Assembly (NCBI GenBank): GCA_024403035.1
Contig: JAKSSP010000008.1
Location: forward strand, 1 to 64,000
Reading direction: 5' to 3'
DNA length: 64,000 bases
Origin: Mogibacterium sp.
GTDB lineage: Bacteria > Bacillota > Clostridia > Peptostreptococcales > Anaerovoracaceae
In this document: positions 27,903-36,431 of the stretch, piece after piece
Layout: every line of letters starts with the position of its first letter
How positions within the stretch are numbered: the stretch's first letter is position 1
Made by a program: the position numbers and the translations under genes
Notes under the pieces: generated by a model
The model's input: the letters and a program-made list of their open reading frames with translations, nothing else
What the model was told of the DNA's origin: nothing
Databases searched by the model: none

Positions 27903-27943
27903 AAGCAAAAGCGCCGGGCGCAGTGCCCGGCGTTCTTTTGCTT
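27903..27943. terminator. Long bidirectional terminator at the prophage's left end
   Basis: AAGCAAAAG and CTTTTGCTT flank a GCCGGGC / GCCCGGC stem with loop GCAGT. It has A- and T-rich flanks on both strands, so it can stop leftward prophage transcription before the tRNA. Confidence 0.8.
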
Positions 27944-28016
27944 GACTATTCTAAGGAAGCATTATATGGAATTCTGTCGCTTCCAGAGCGACCTGTGTTA
28001 AGGTGAGGTCATTGCC

Positions 28017-28208
28017 TCACTTCACCGTGATCTTGAGCTTCTGTCCTACAAAGATCACGTTAGGATCGATTATGCCGTTCTCTTTGGCAATCTTCTTATA
28101 TGTAGTGCCGTACTTCGAAGCGATGCCTGAGAGTGTATCGCCCTTCTTGACCGTGTACGTGATCGTCTTGGTGGCGCTGCCGCCTGTACGGCCTAACCCT
28201 TGAACCAT
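28017..28208 (-). CDS. Orphan LysM cell-wall-binding protein
   Basis: 63 residues: a short linker (GLGRTGGSA) and one LysM domain ([20 protein letters not shown], ending [12 protein letters not shown]). It has no catalytic part and no signal. Its ATG lies inside the last codons of the upstream membrane-protein gene in another frame (16-base overlap) and has no good Shine-Dalgarno, so expression probably depends on coupling to that gene. The GLGRTGG-type linker is typical of the join between an endolysin's catalytic domain and its LysM, suggesting a detached binding domain. Last gene of the late operon; a hairpin covers its stop. Confidence 0.7.
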   Translation of the reverse strand: MVQGLGRTGGSATKTITYTVKKGDTLSGIASKYGTTYKKIAKENGIIDPNVIFVGQKLKITVK

Positions 28209-28510
28209 TCCGGCTTTACACCGTCGGTGTATTCTTCAAGCCATTTGTTGAATATGCTGGTCATGTACCAGTTGCCTTTCAAGACGTGGAAATACTTCTC
28301 GCCAAGCGTCATAATCTCCTGTTGCTCCTCAGGTCTTAAAAGCACCATGAGAAGCAGCTGTGTCCTGAGTCCGTCCTTCTCGAGTAGAATGAGCTTGCCC
28401 TTCACGTTCTTGCGTGTATCGTGCCTTGTAATAAGGAACTGCAGTATCGCAAAGAATCCGTTTGACGTAAGGATGGCGATCACTATGGTTGTTATGATGT
28501 CTTTATCCAT
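28193..28510 (-). CDS. Phage membrane protein of the lysis module
   Basis: 105 residues with an N-terminal transmembrane helix (about 5-27: [21 protein letters not shown]) and a charged cytoplasmic remainder with a conserved-looking helix ([18 protein letters not shown]). It lies directly after the endolysin gene and overlaps the LysM gene. The single helix and position suggest an accessory holin, spanin-like or regulatory lysis protein; the specific family is not recognised. Confidence 0.65.
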   Translation of the reverse strand: MDKDIITTIVIAILTSNGFFAILQFLITRHDTRKNVKGKLILLEKDGLRTQLLLMVLLRPEEQQEIMTLGEKYFHVLKGNWYMTSIFNKWLEEYTDGVKPEWFKG

Positions 28511-28520
28511 GTCTGCCCTC

Positions 28521-29732
28521 CTACTTTAGTCTTACGATAGCGAGCACCTTACGGCTTCCGCTATACTTACGAGGCTTACCTGTTTTCGCACAAGTCTTAC
28601 TTGACTCAAAATCCCAGATATACGGATCTGTACCGCTCCACTCTCCTGTGGCGAAGAATACGTGTCCGCCAGAGCCTTTTACACCGCTCTTGTTATCATC
28701 CAGCAGGATGCAGTCGCCTTTCTTGATGGAGCCTTTGAGAGCCTTGATTGTCTTATTGTTCATGTACGTCACTGTCATGGTGTCCTCGTTGACGCCTGTG
28801 ACCTTGCCTGTGCCGTATCCCTTGCCATTCTGCCATACGAACTTACCACTGGCGAGAGCACCGAGCCTCTGGAAGACCACACCCTCATAGGTGGCACAAG
28901 TGCCGGCCTCCTTGCTGTGCTTCAGAGTGACTGGAGAATAGTCGCCGTATTTGGCGTTCTTCATGTACTCGGCCTGTGCCTTGCAAGCGTCCATGATCTT
29001 GTCCTCTTTTGTCTTGACAGGATAAACTGCTTTGCCGTTCTCATCGAATACATAGTATCCTTTGTGCTTGTCACATTCCTTCTTGGCATTAGCCAGGCTC
29101 TTGTACGCACCGACCTGTGACGCTGCGTCCTTCCATGTCTTACGGACACGATAGAGCTGTGTCGGTGTAGGTGCCGGAGCTGGAGCTGGTGCTGATTCCT
29201 TGAAGGCGATTCCGAGATAGTTGCAGATACCTTTAGCTATCAGTTTGCCGTACTTGTCAGGCTGGTCACGGAGTATCTTCAAATCTTGCTTTATCGAGCC
29301 AGTTTCCAGTATCACAGCCGGCGCGTCCGTCTGATTCAGCTCATACAGATCACTGCGCTTGACCACGCCTCTGCTCTTCATCGGCATCCCGTTCTTGATG
29401 GCGTAGTTCAGTGCCGTAGCGAGTTTCTTGCCGTTAGCCGATACATAAAGCGGCATCACTCCCGAAGGAGCTTTGCTGTAGTCGCAGTGGATTGAGCAGT
29501 AGAGTTTGACTTTCTCTTTATTAGCCCATGCGACGTCTCGGATCATGTTCTTGTTGTTGTTGGTATCCGCATCGGATATGACTGTGATACCACTCGCCCT
29601 GAGGTACTTGACTGCTGCCTTCGTTATCGGGAGCATGAGAGCCGCCTCGCTGTATCCAGCGTAAGTAGTGCCGCAGTCCCATTTGCCATTTGTTTGTGTG
29701 CCATGTCCGCACATGACTGCTATCTTACTCAT
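28521..29732 (-). CDS. Endolysin: amidase_3 plus C-terminal NlpC/P60-like domain
   Basis: 403 residues. The N-terminal domain (1-180) is an N-acetylmuramoyl-L-alanine amidase with zinc/catalytic residues visible in CGHGTQ (His9), YSEAAL, SIHCDYS and VILETGSI. A middle region (about 190-245) looks like a SPOR-type segment (SQVGAYKSLANAKKECDKH). The C-terminal domain (about 250-403) resembles a cysteine peptidase of NlpC/P60/CHAP type: EAGTCATYEGVVFQRLG supplies a candidate Cys and GSGGHVFFATG a candidate His. Two different cuts in peptidoglycan are therefore likely. No signal peptide, so release needs the holin. Its start overlaps the holin end by 8 bases. Confidence 0.85.
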   Translation of the reverse strand: MSKIAVMCGHGTQTNGKWDCGTTYAGYSEAALMLPITKAAVKYLRASGITVISDADTNNNKNMIRDVAWANKEKVKLYCSIHCDYSKAPSGVMPLYVSANGKKLATALNYAIKNGMPMKSRGVVKRSDLYELNQTDAPAVILETGSIKQDLKILRDQPDKYGKLIAKGICNYLGIAFKESAPAPAPAPTPTQLYRVRKTWKDAASQVGAYKSLANAKKECDKHKGYYVFDENGKAVYPVKTKEDKIMDACKAQAEYMKNAKYGDYSPVTLKHSKEAGTCATYEGVVFQRLGALASGKFVWQNGKGYGTGKVTGVNEDTMTVTYMNNKTIKALKGSIKKGDCILLDDNKSGVKGSGGHVFFATGEWSGTDPYIWDFESSKTCAKTGKPRKYSGSRKVLAIVRLK

Positions 29733-30063
29733 CTTCGTACTCCTTTAGCTCTTCCTGAAGCTCCTCATCTGTGGCTATCCAGTATGCGCCCTCTTCATCG
29801 GTCATCTCGCCCAGCGTGTCCACCTTGATGAACTGATGAAACGCCTGATGCAGTCCGACAGACGCGAGACCTGACAGCATACCTTTCACAATGCCCTCAT
29901 AATCGACACCGAATAAAATTGCCCCCGAGATAGCTCCGAGGACAAGCAGTATAGTCGGTATCCATTTATCGTCTGCCGGCATCCACTTTTTTAGTACGAA
30001 GCCGATACAGAGACAGCCTACCGTGATAATTGGTATTAAGTAATTTTCAAAATTGATGTTCAT
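29725..30063 (-). CDS. Phage holin
   Basis: 112 residues with two or three hydrophobic helices (about 9-25, 36-52, 58-75) and an acidic C-terminal tail (EEELQEELKEYEDE in part). Size, topology and position immediately before the endolysin identify it as the holin that forms the lysis hole. It overlaps the endolysin start by 8 bases. Confidence 0.82.
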   Translation of the reverse strand: MNINFENYLIPIITVGCLCIGFVLKKWMPADDKWIPTILLVLGAISGAILFGVDYEGIVKGMLSGLASVGLHQAFHQFIKVDTLGEMTDEEGAYWIATDEELQEELKEYEDE

Positions 30064-30156
30064 TTATCTATCCTCCCTACTTGCCGCCACTGCAAGGCAA
30101 GTCAATAACATACCCGTGAACGCTCCGATAGCGAAGCAGATGAAATTTAGAAACAT
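30064..30156 (-). CDS. DUF3789-type 30-residue membrane peptide
   Basis: MFLNFICFAIGAFTGMLLTC then LAVAASREDR. It is one hydrophobic helix with a short basic end, the form I recall for DUF3789 proteins found beside holins in Clostridia phages. AAAGGA lies 7 bases before the ATG and the stop abuts the holin ATG. The small size means it is easily missed. It may be an antiholin or co-holin, which is inference from position. Confidence 0.7.
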   Translation of the reverse strand: MFLNFICFAIGAFTGMLLTCLAVAASREDR

Positions 30157-30169
30157 TGTCTTGTCCTTT

Positions 30170-32200
30170 CTATGCTATTCTGTGCCAACGATTGACCACG
30201 ATAAATGGTTGCATTGTTGATACGTTTCCGTGATTATGTGCCCCACCGCCACCGACACTATCATGCGTGTGCGTGGCGTTTATTGTGACCTTCGAACCTG
30301 CACGGTTGTTTGATGAAAAGCCTGTGTATGCTGATGATGAATATGCCGCTTTAGACATAATTCCGTCTGCGGTCACGCTGTTAAGATTTACGCAATACCA
30401 ATTTCCTGTTAATGATCTTTGCCCGTGCGTATGTGCCGGGATCTCTGATGTCGTCAGCGTGTGGTTGCCCGTTGCTGATGTGGTGTCACCACCGTCTTTT
30501 GTATCTGTTGGTGCTCCACTAACAGGATAATTTGTACCTGCGGATATATGCACCAACCCCTCTGTTTCAAGTTGCCAAGTGCCGCCCCATGTGACATTCG
30601 GGTTGAATGATGTGTCACTTGTTTCGTAATAAGAGCCGACAGGATAAACGAAATCGAACAGTGCCCTCATGACATCTGCTTTATCTACAAAATGAGCATC
30701 CATATTACAGAAGAACCCATCCTGTAAAGAAGGTTGACCGAAGGCGATTCCATGACCACCTGCTCTAAAATCGACGGTATAAAAGGCACTTCCTAATGTC
30801 TGCGTGTATGATGCACCGCTATTCGGCTTACTGTCATTAGGCGTGACCTTTATGTTGTAGGATTCATTCTTATCGAATAGATTTGAGGTGCTATTCTTTA
30901 CCAAGCCATAAATAGGTGTTATCGGGTTTGTAAGCACGATTGATGCCCAATTGTTTATCTCTCCCGACACTCCTCCGCTACTTGTCCATGCTGTGTACCA
31001 TGTAACAGATGATACCTGCACATTCCCATCAAGGTCGGTCACTTCTACTGTCGGCTCGGCTAAATGATAGACTGCGTCCACCCATGAAAAATATCCTGTG
31101 ATGACCGCGCTCTCTCCCTCATCATTTGTTGTTCCATTGGCATTTGCCCTTATGACATTGAATGATACAACTGTCGGAGGTGTGTATCGAAGAACATCTA
31201 TATCAGCGAGAGGGATTGTGTTGGTCGCACCATATGAATCCGTTATGATAATCTGCGGTGTGAAACGCCCGACTGTATTCGGACTAATCTCAAAAGGATC
31301 TGTGAAAGATGATGTCTTTGCGTCTTCCTGTGCTCCAAGCCTTAATGCTATTGATGATACTGACGCACCCTCATAAGTGGTTATATCCGATACTTCTGCC
31401 GAATATGTTGTGCCAATATTGTAATATGGTGCAGAACTCGTTACTGTCGGCGTCAGCGTTGGCAGAGTATGAGCTACAACTGTGATGGCTGTCATCGAGT
31501 AACTTTTGGTCTGACCTCTGCTGTCTGTCACCGTTACTGTTGGAGTGTAGTTACCGCTTGCAGACGGAACTGTTACAGACAATGCACCGTTGGTTGACCT
31601 CGACGCTGTAACGCCACCCACATTCAGAACTACTGATGAGATCGTTCCACCATAGTATGCAGTCAGTCCCGATATATTAACAGAATAGGTCGATATACCT
31701 GCATAATATGTTCCCGAACTCGTTGTAGTCGCAGTACATATTGGCGGAACATTAAGTGTTACTGTGGCAATGGTTCCAAGACTGACGGTTGCCGAACTTT
31801 CAAAAGCATTGTAATGGTCCCAATCATTTAAGAATGAATATGCGTCCCTGTATGTGATTGAAAATGGTATATTGACCGTCTTTACAGTTTTATTGCTTGC
31901 GGTAAAAAGGCTCGATGGGTTGACATAATATGTCCTGGAGCCAACATTTATAAGTTCGTTGTTGTCCCACCACAAAGGATCAGCGCTATCACCTGCTTGC
32001 CAAGTTAAACCATTGGCTATAACTCTTAAATACGCTCTTGTTTTATTTGCTTGATATTTTGCCTTTAGCCCGATGGAAACGCCTAGCGATGTTTGACCAC
32101 TTGCGGTTACCGTAGCATTTGTGCCTGTAAAGTTTAGCGTCCAATATGACTGATGCGAGGTTTCCTCATTTTCTTGGAAATTGTGTGTTAATGTTGCCAT
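30170..32200 (-). CDS. Tail fibre / receptor-binding baseplate protein
   Basis: 676 residues, Ser/Thr-rich. The N-terminal 500 residues are a jelly-roll domain followed by two or more Ig-like repeats (TYYAGISTYSVNISGLTAYY and YYNIGTTYSAEVSDITTYEG are parallel units), resembling the DUF859 siphovirus proteins. The C-terminal region (about 520-676) is a tail-collar/short-fibre type domain: YPVGSYYETSDTSFNP, WGGTWQ, then a His-rich loop (IPAHTHGQ, ATHTHD, GGGAHNHG) and the end PFIVVNRWHRIA. It probably contacts host surface glycans. Base composition is richer in A+T than the head genes. Confidence 0.8.
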   Translation of the reverse strand: MATLTHNFQENEETSHQSYWTLNFTGTNATVTASGQTSLGVSIGLKAKYQANKTRAYLRVIANGLTWQAGDSADPLWWDNNELINVGSRTYYVNPSSLFTASNKTVKTVNIPFSITYRDAYSFLNDWDHYNAFESSATVSLGTIATVTLNVPPICTATTTSSGTYYAGISTYSVNISGLTAYYGGTISSVVLNVGGVTASRSTNGALSVTVPSASGNYTPTVTVTDSRGQTKSYSMTAITVVAHTLPTLTPTVTSSAPYYNIGTTYSAEVSDITTYEGASVSSIALRLGAQEDAKTSSFTDPFEISPNTVGRFTPQIIITDSYGATNTIPLADIDVLRYTPPTVVSFNVIRANANGTTNDEGESAVITGYFSWVDAVYHLAEPTVEVTDLDGNVQVSSVTWYTAWTSSGGVSGEINNWASIVLTNPITPIYGLVKNSTSNLFDKNESYNIKVTPNDSKPNSGASYTQTLGSAFYTVDFRAGGHGIAFGQPSLQDGFFCNMDAHFVDKADVMRALFDFVYPVGSYYETSDTSFNPNVTWGGTWQLETEGLVHISAGTNYPVSGAPTDTKDGGDTTSATGNHTLTTSEIPAHTHGQRSLTGNWYCVNLNSVTADGIMSKAAYSSSAYTGFSSNNRAGSKVTINATHTHDSVGGGGAHNHGNVSTMQPFIVVNRWHRIA

Positions 32201-32201
32201 G

Positions 32202-33179
32202 CTATCCTACCCATTTCAGATTCAGATTATTTTTTGGAGGGTTCTCATCATTCGGATGCACCATCCATGACCACTGACCCTTCCCTTTTGGGATAGTCTC
32301 TCCTAAATCCATCTGCTCTAATACGATTGTCTGCGTGATATATAACTTCTGACCATCTATGTATGCAACTTCGGTTTCATTGTTATAAAAACTCAATCGA
32401 GCTTCATTCCCGCCTGTCATCTGTATATGCATGCCATGAGGGTCTCCTATTACGGCTGTAGAACCATACTGACCGACTTGATGACCTTCCTCATCATACA
32501 GGACCACTCCATTTTCGGCAGACAACAATACCTTCGTCTGTATCCCTGTGCTGTCGGGTCTTTTGAGCCACAATCCTTCTCCATCGACCACCAACTGACT
32601 CGATATGTAATTCTGGATCGCGGTATCTATTCCTGTGAGTTCATAGAAGATACATTCATACCATCCTTCAGATGAAGGGTCTTCTGTTCCTACAGGTTCG
32701 ACTGCCGTATAGACATAAGGGTCATCTTCTACGCCTGTTCCCGATCTTGAATAATATGTCTTGCCCGGCACTACAGATGTATCCGTAGTCGGTGCGTACT
32801 CGATTGATGCAGGACTGTTAACCACCGAATAGACATAATTCGGACTTTCACCCGACCTTGTGAAATACCACTTATTCGGTATAACTGTCGAGTCACTCGT
32901 TACTTGATAGTCTCCATGTGTCTGAAGCATATCCAAGACACCGACAACATTCTCGACAATTCCTAAATGGTCGAGTGCGACATTTGCACTCGATGTGGCG
33001 CTTAATGCAGATTGCTGTGCATTTTCAGCATCAGCATAAATCTGCGTTAAAGTCGTTCCTGCTTGCGTCGCAGCATCTTCCATGCCGTCAAGCAATTCAT
33101 TGGCTCGGTCTGCGGCGTCATATATTGCTTTGACAGAAGCAATCGCCATATCATTTTGTGCTTTTACTTCTACGCTCAT
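32202..33179 (-). CDS. Minor tail/baseplate protein with two internal repeats
   Basis: 325 residues. An N-terminal helical segment (1-90, Ala-rich, coiled-coil-like) is followed by two similar units of about 40 residues, each with VxPxKxYxxRSG and YVYxxV (residues about 118-155 and 160-205). A beta-rich C-terminus ends near QWSWMVHPNDENPPKNNLNLKWVG. The architecture and its place between Tal and the fibre gene suggest a linker or tip protein. No specific family recognised. Confidence 0.65.
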   Translation of the reverse strand: MSVEVKAQNDMAIASVKAIYDAADRANELLDGMEDAATQAGTTLTQIYADAENAQQSALSATSSANVALDHLGIVENVVGVLDMLQTHGDYQVTSDSTVIPNKWYFTRSGESPNYVYSVVNSPASIEYAPTTDTSVVPGKTYYSRSGTGVEDDPYVYTAVEPVGTEDPSSEGWYECIFYELTGIDTAIQNYISSQLVVDGEGLWLKRPDSTGIQTKVLLSAENGVVLYDEEGHQVGQYGSTAVIGDPHGMHIQMTGGNEARLSFYNNETEVAYIDGQKLYITQTIVLEQMDLGETIPKGKGQWSWMVHPNDENPPKNNLNLKWVG

Positions 33180-34789
33180 GAGCCTACCTCCAGCCTTGCT
33201 CGTATATTAAGGGCGGTATACCCCATAGCTTCAGTTATCTCGAATGTCTGTCCAGTTGCCGGATTGCCGTACTTGTCTATCATCTGTGTCATCGTACTTG
33301 AGTCATACCATCTTATCGTGCCGATTTGTGCAATCTGCTGTTGCGACATTTCGCTTCCGTTTGCATATATGTGTGCTGACAGAACTGAGATGATTACTGA
33401 GTCAAGGAATAGTGTTCCCGCAGACGATGTTATCTCGCAGGACAGAGCAACCTGGGCATCGACCTCAAGCGGTAGCCATGAAAATACAGATGGATCTGTA
33501 ATGTCCACCGCTGGCGTGGTCATATTGACCGCAATACCGATGTATGACTTACCAGCCGGATTGAGACTGATACCGCTGCCCGTGTTGTCATCCGCATACG
33601 CCACCCATGTGTAGGCAGCTTCGAGATCTCCGAGCGCAGCAACATCCGCAGCGAGCTGGATGACCATGTCAGATATGCCCGACGACTTCAGCAGATAGTC
33701 TCCGATGGTCGCTGTCTGTGTCTGCTCTGCTTCGCACGTCTCTATTTTGAGTATGCGTGCTTCGAGGTAGAGCTCGCCGTCATCGTCGATGATATTCACT
33801 CTGTCGCCGATCTGTACGTCGTCAGGCAGCTTCGCAAAGTCGACCTCGTAGTTCACGGCAGGGACACTCAGCTTCTGGAGCTCTGCCCTTGCCTGTCCGG
33901 CCAGCGTGGCCTTGTCTGTCGTATCAAACGAAAACGAGCCCATCCAGAGCCCGTCTTCGTCTATCATGCTCGACCATCTGTCCATCGCGGTCACATTCCG
34001 CATCTGGCCTGTGGTCGTATCTACCCGGTACACATCACCTGTGTCAGGATCCGTGTAGCTGTAGTTGTAGTTTTTAAGATTTATCGGAGTGCTCGATCCG
34101 TCCGGTGTCCCGCCGGTTACCTTCAAGGCTGTAACGAGATCCGCTATGCTCGTCTTTGTGACGATGCGGTCTATGTCGTAGTTGAGCCTGAGCTGCGGGA
34201 TCGCTTCCTGGAGGCCGCGCCGCTTTACCACGTTGATGATCTTCTCCTTGACCTGCAAGCCCTCTATCCGGAACGAATAGTACAGCTCGCAGTCCCACAG
34301 TCCGGCCACAGACCTGAGACGCTCGGTGCAGGTGCTCTCTCCGTCCCACGTATTTGTCTTCGCGGTCGTCGGAGCGTCCTGTACGTTCAGCGTCCAGTCT
34401 GCCGGCTTGAAGTAGGTTATCATCTGCGAGATCGTCTTGTTTGTCAGCGTGGTCGCCTCGCACATGGTATTCAGAAGATCCAGACCGGCGTCCTCTGCAT
34501 AGAGGCGTATCGACTGATCTTTTGTGTCTGCCTCGGTCTCTATGATCTGGAAGAGGTTATTGTAATTCTCATCGTTCTTCCCGCTCTTCAGGATGAAGTA
34601 TCCCGTCTGTATCGCGTTCGTCAGATCTGCCCTGGTATCCTCCGTCCACGTGATGGTGCACTCGAAGGTGTTGACGCCGCTCTCGACATCCTCCACGGTC
34701 TTGTCATCGCTCACTCTGAAGCCTTCAGGGAGATTTGTTGTGGCCTGTCCCAGAATATTCAGTTGACGGTCACAGAAGTATATGATCAT
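33176..34789 (-). CDS. Tail-associated (Tal/prophage endopeptidase-like) baseplate protein
   Basis: 537 residues. The N-terminal 380 residues resemble the gp27-like ring domain of Tal proteins (start MIIYFCDRQLNILGQATTNLP; LNTMCEATTLTNKTISQMI; DRVNIIDDDGELYLEARIL). The remainder is a beta-rich domain (VAYADDNTGSGISLNPAGKSYIG in short form) that may be a carbohydrate-binding module. It overlaps its neighbours by 4 bases on each side. It forms the distal tail tip with Dit. Confidence 0.75.
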   Translation of the reverse strand: MIIYFCDRQLNILGQATTNLPEGFRVSDDKTVEDVESGVNTFECTITWTEDTRADLTNAIQTGYFILKSGKNDENYNNLFQIIETEADTKDQSIRLYAEDAGLDLLNTMCEATTLTNKTISQMITYFKPADWTLNVQDAPTTAKTNTWDGESTCTERLRSVAGLWDCELYYSFRIEGLQVKEKIINVVKRRGLQEAIPQLRLNYDIDRIVTKTSIADLVTALKVTGGTPDGSSTPINLKNYNYSYTDPDTGDVYRVDTTTGQMRNVTAMDRWSSMIDEDGLWMGSFSFDTTDKATLAGQARAELQKLSVPAVNYEVDFAKLPDDVQIGDRVNIIDDDGELYLEARILKIETCEAEQTQTATIGDYLLKSSGISDMVIQLAADVAALGDLEAAYTWVAYADDNTGSGISLNPAGKSYIGIAVNMTTPAVDITDPSVFSWLPLEVDAQVALSCEITSSAGTLFLDSVIISVLSAHIYANGSEMSQQQIAQIGTIRWYDSSTMTQMIDKYGNPATGQTFEITEAMGYTALNIRARLEVGS

Positions 34790-36423
34790 AGATAGACCTC
34801 ATTGAAGATTATCTGTATAAGTGGTTTGTAGTTAGCATCGACCCAGTTGGACCATGCCGCCCGGATGACGTTCTGTCCCGGCTTTATCTCGAAGTCCTCC
34901 CAGTCATTACCGAGAGCGCCGTATTGAGGCTCAAGGTGTCCCTCCAGCGAGCCGGATCTGTAGAGCACGACATTCGCGCTGTTGCAGTCAGCTTCTACCA
35001 CGTCTCCAGCTGTAAACACGTTCGGGATCTCCGCGAATGGTACGCCTGCTTTGGCTATCACGGAGCATGAGTGCAGCGCGTTCGTGTGGAAGCTGCCCGA
35101 GAAGCTGAAGACTATGTCGAGCGAAGCTGTATTCGCTATATCAGAGCACTTGTATGTCCTGTCAGGCAGATTGCCGACCGAGAACGTGACTACGCCCTCG
35201 TCCTTGCTCCAGCCTGTATTGAGGTTGCTCTGTGTGAAGTTCCACCCGCTCTGCACCGTGCGCGTCTTCGTAACGTAAGTGACCTTCTTCTGCTTCTTTT
35301 TCTTCTTCTTGACGTAGGTCACGACCTTTTCCTGATAGGTCTGTGTCGTGTAGACCGGCGTCCTGTTGCAGTATCCGAAATGTGTGTTGTACAGAGACAG
35401 ATCGATGTTGTCCGTGCCAACGACCTTGTCGTTCAGGATGTACTGCACCACGCCCGTTGTGCCGTTACCCGTCTTCTGGATGCGGATGCCGGTCACGATG
35501 ACGCCGTTGTTCATCGTGAAGGCCTCGAACTTTCCCGTCTGTCCGGCAGCACTCACGCACAGCCTGTGGACTATATCGAACTCAAAGTCTACAGCTCCGG
35601 CTGTCGTTCTGAATAGTTTGGCCGTTCCGGAAGGCTTGGCATATTTCTGTGTCTGGCCTGCTCCATTGTTCCAGTACGTGTCTGTGATCTGGCCAGCTGC
35701 CACATTCGTTGGCGTCCAGCCTGTCAGCGCTGAGAACTCACTGTTGGCCAGCGTGCCGTTCTTGGCGTACTGATCAACATCTATGACGTCAGGGTTTCCT
35801 AGCTGGATGATGTTCTCCTCTTCATCGAGGAAGGCCACAAAGCCACAATCTCCATCCTCTGAGTAGTCTCCGTTCTGCTTCGCTGAGGCAAACGTCGCTC
35901 TTAAGAGAGGTCTCGCCGGACGCGTGCCCTCGTAGTTAAAGGTGAACGTAGCCGAGTCTGCTCCGACCACAACGCCGCTGGCATCGTTACTGGAAAGGAC
36001 CACTGTGTCTACGGAGCGCTTGAACGGATACATACAGCGGATCGTGTATGATCCGCTGCAGGCGTTGTAATAGTTTTTAAAGTCTGTCCCGATGACAGGT
36101 TTACCAGTATAGAACTTATCCTCTTCATCATTGAAAATGAAATCTGCCTCATCGAGCGACAGCAGGTTGTTAAGCTGCGTTAGCTTGCTCCTGAGATCAT
36201 TCATGCTCTCCGCTTTGAGGATGAATTCGACCTTTATATCTCTTGCTGGATACTTTGATGACTTTATCTTCTCACCATCAGCCACCCCCACAGAGTAGGT
36301 CTCCAGTTCAGGCTGCAGGCCTTCTCTTCCGGATGTGACGACTGTCGTATAACCGTCAAGAACATCTTCCAGGTATTGTCCGTTTATCTTTACCGCCTCA
36401 AGAGGCAGATCGTTTCTATCCAT
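34786..36423 (-). CDS. Distal tail protein (Dit/sipho-tail family), enlarged
   Basis: 545 residues, about twice a minimal Dit. The N-terminal domain (1-170) has the Dit ring features (INGQYLEDVLDGYTTVVTSGRE, PARDIKVEFIL, then CSGSYTIRCMYPF). The insertion and C-terminal part (170-545) look like carbohydrate-binding modules. A striking basic run, VKKKKKKQKKVTYV, sits at about residues 375-388. Such evolved Dit proteins often bind host polysaccharide. Located between tape measure and Tal, as expected. Confidence 0.75.
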   Translation of the reverse strand: MDRNDLPLEAVKINGQYLEDVLDGYTTVVTSGREGLQPELETYSVGVADGEKIKSSKYPARDIKVEFILKAESMNDLRSKLTQLNNLLSLDEADFIFNDEEDKFYTGKPVIGTDFKNYYNACSGSYTIRCMYPFKRSVDTVVLSSNDASGVVVGADSATFTFNYEGTRPARPLLRATFASAKQNGDYSEDGDCGFVAFLDEEENIIQLGNPDVIDVDQYAKNGTLANSEFSALTGWTPTNVAAGQITDTYWNNGAGQTQKYAKPSGTAKLFRTTAGAVDFEFDIVHRLCVSAAGQTGKFEAFTMNNGVIVTGIRIQKTGNGTTGVVQYILNDKVVGTDNIDLSLYNTHFGYCNRTPVYTTQTYQEKVVTYVKKKKKKQKKVTYVTKTRTVQSGWNFTQSNLNTGWSKDEGVVTFSVGNLPDRTYKCSDIANTASLDIVFSFSGSFHTNALHSCSVIAKAGVPFAEIPNVFTAGDVVEADCNSANVVLYRSGSLEGHLEPQYGALGNDWEDFEIKPGQNVIRAAWSNWVDANYKPLIQIIFNEVYL

Positions 36424-36431
36424 ATTGCCTC

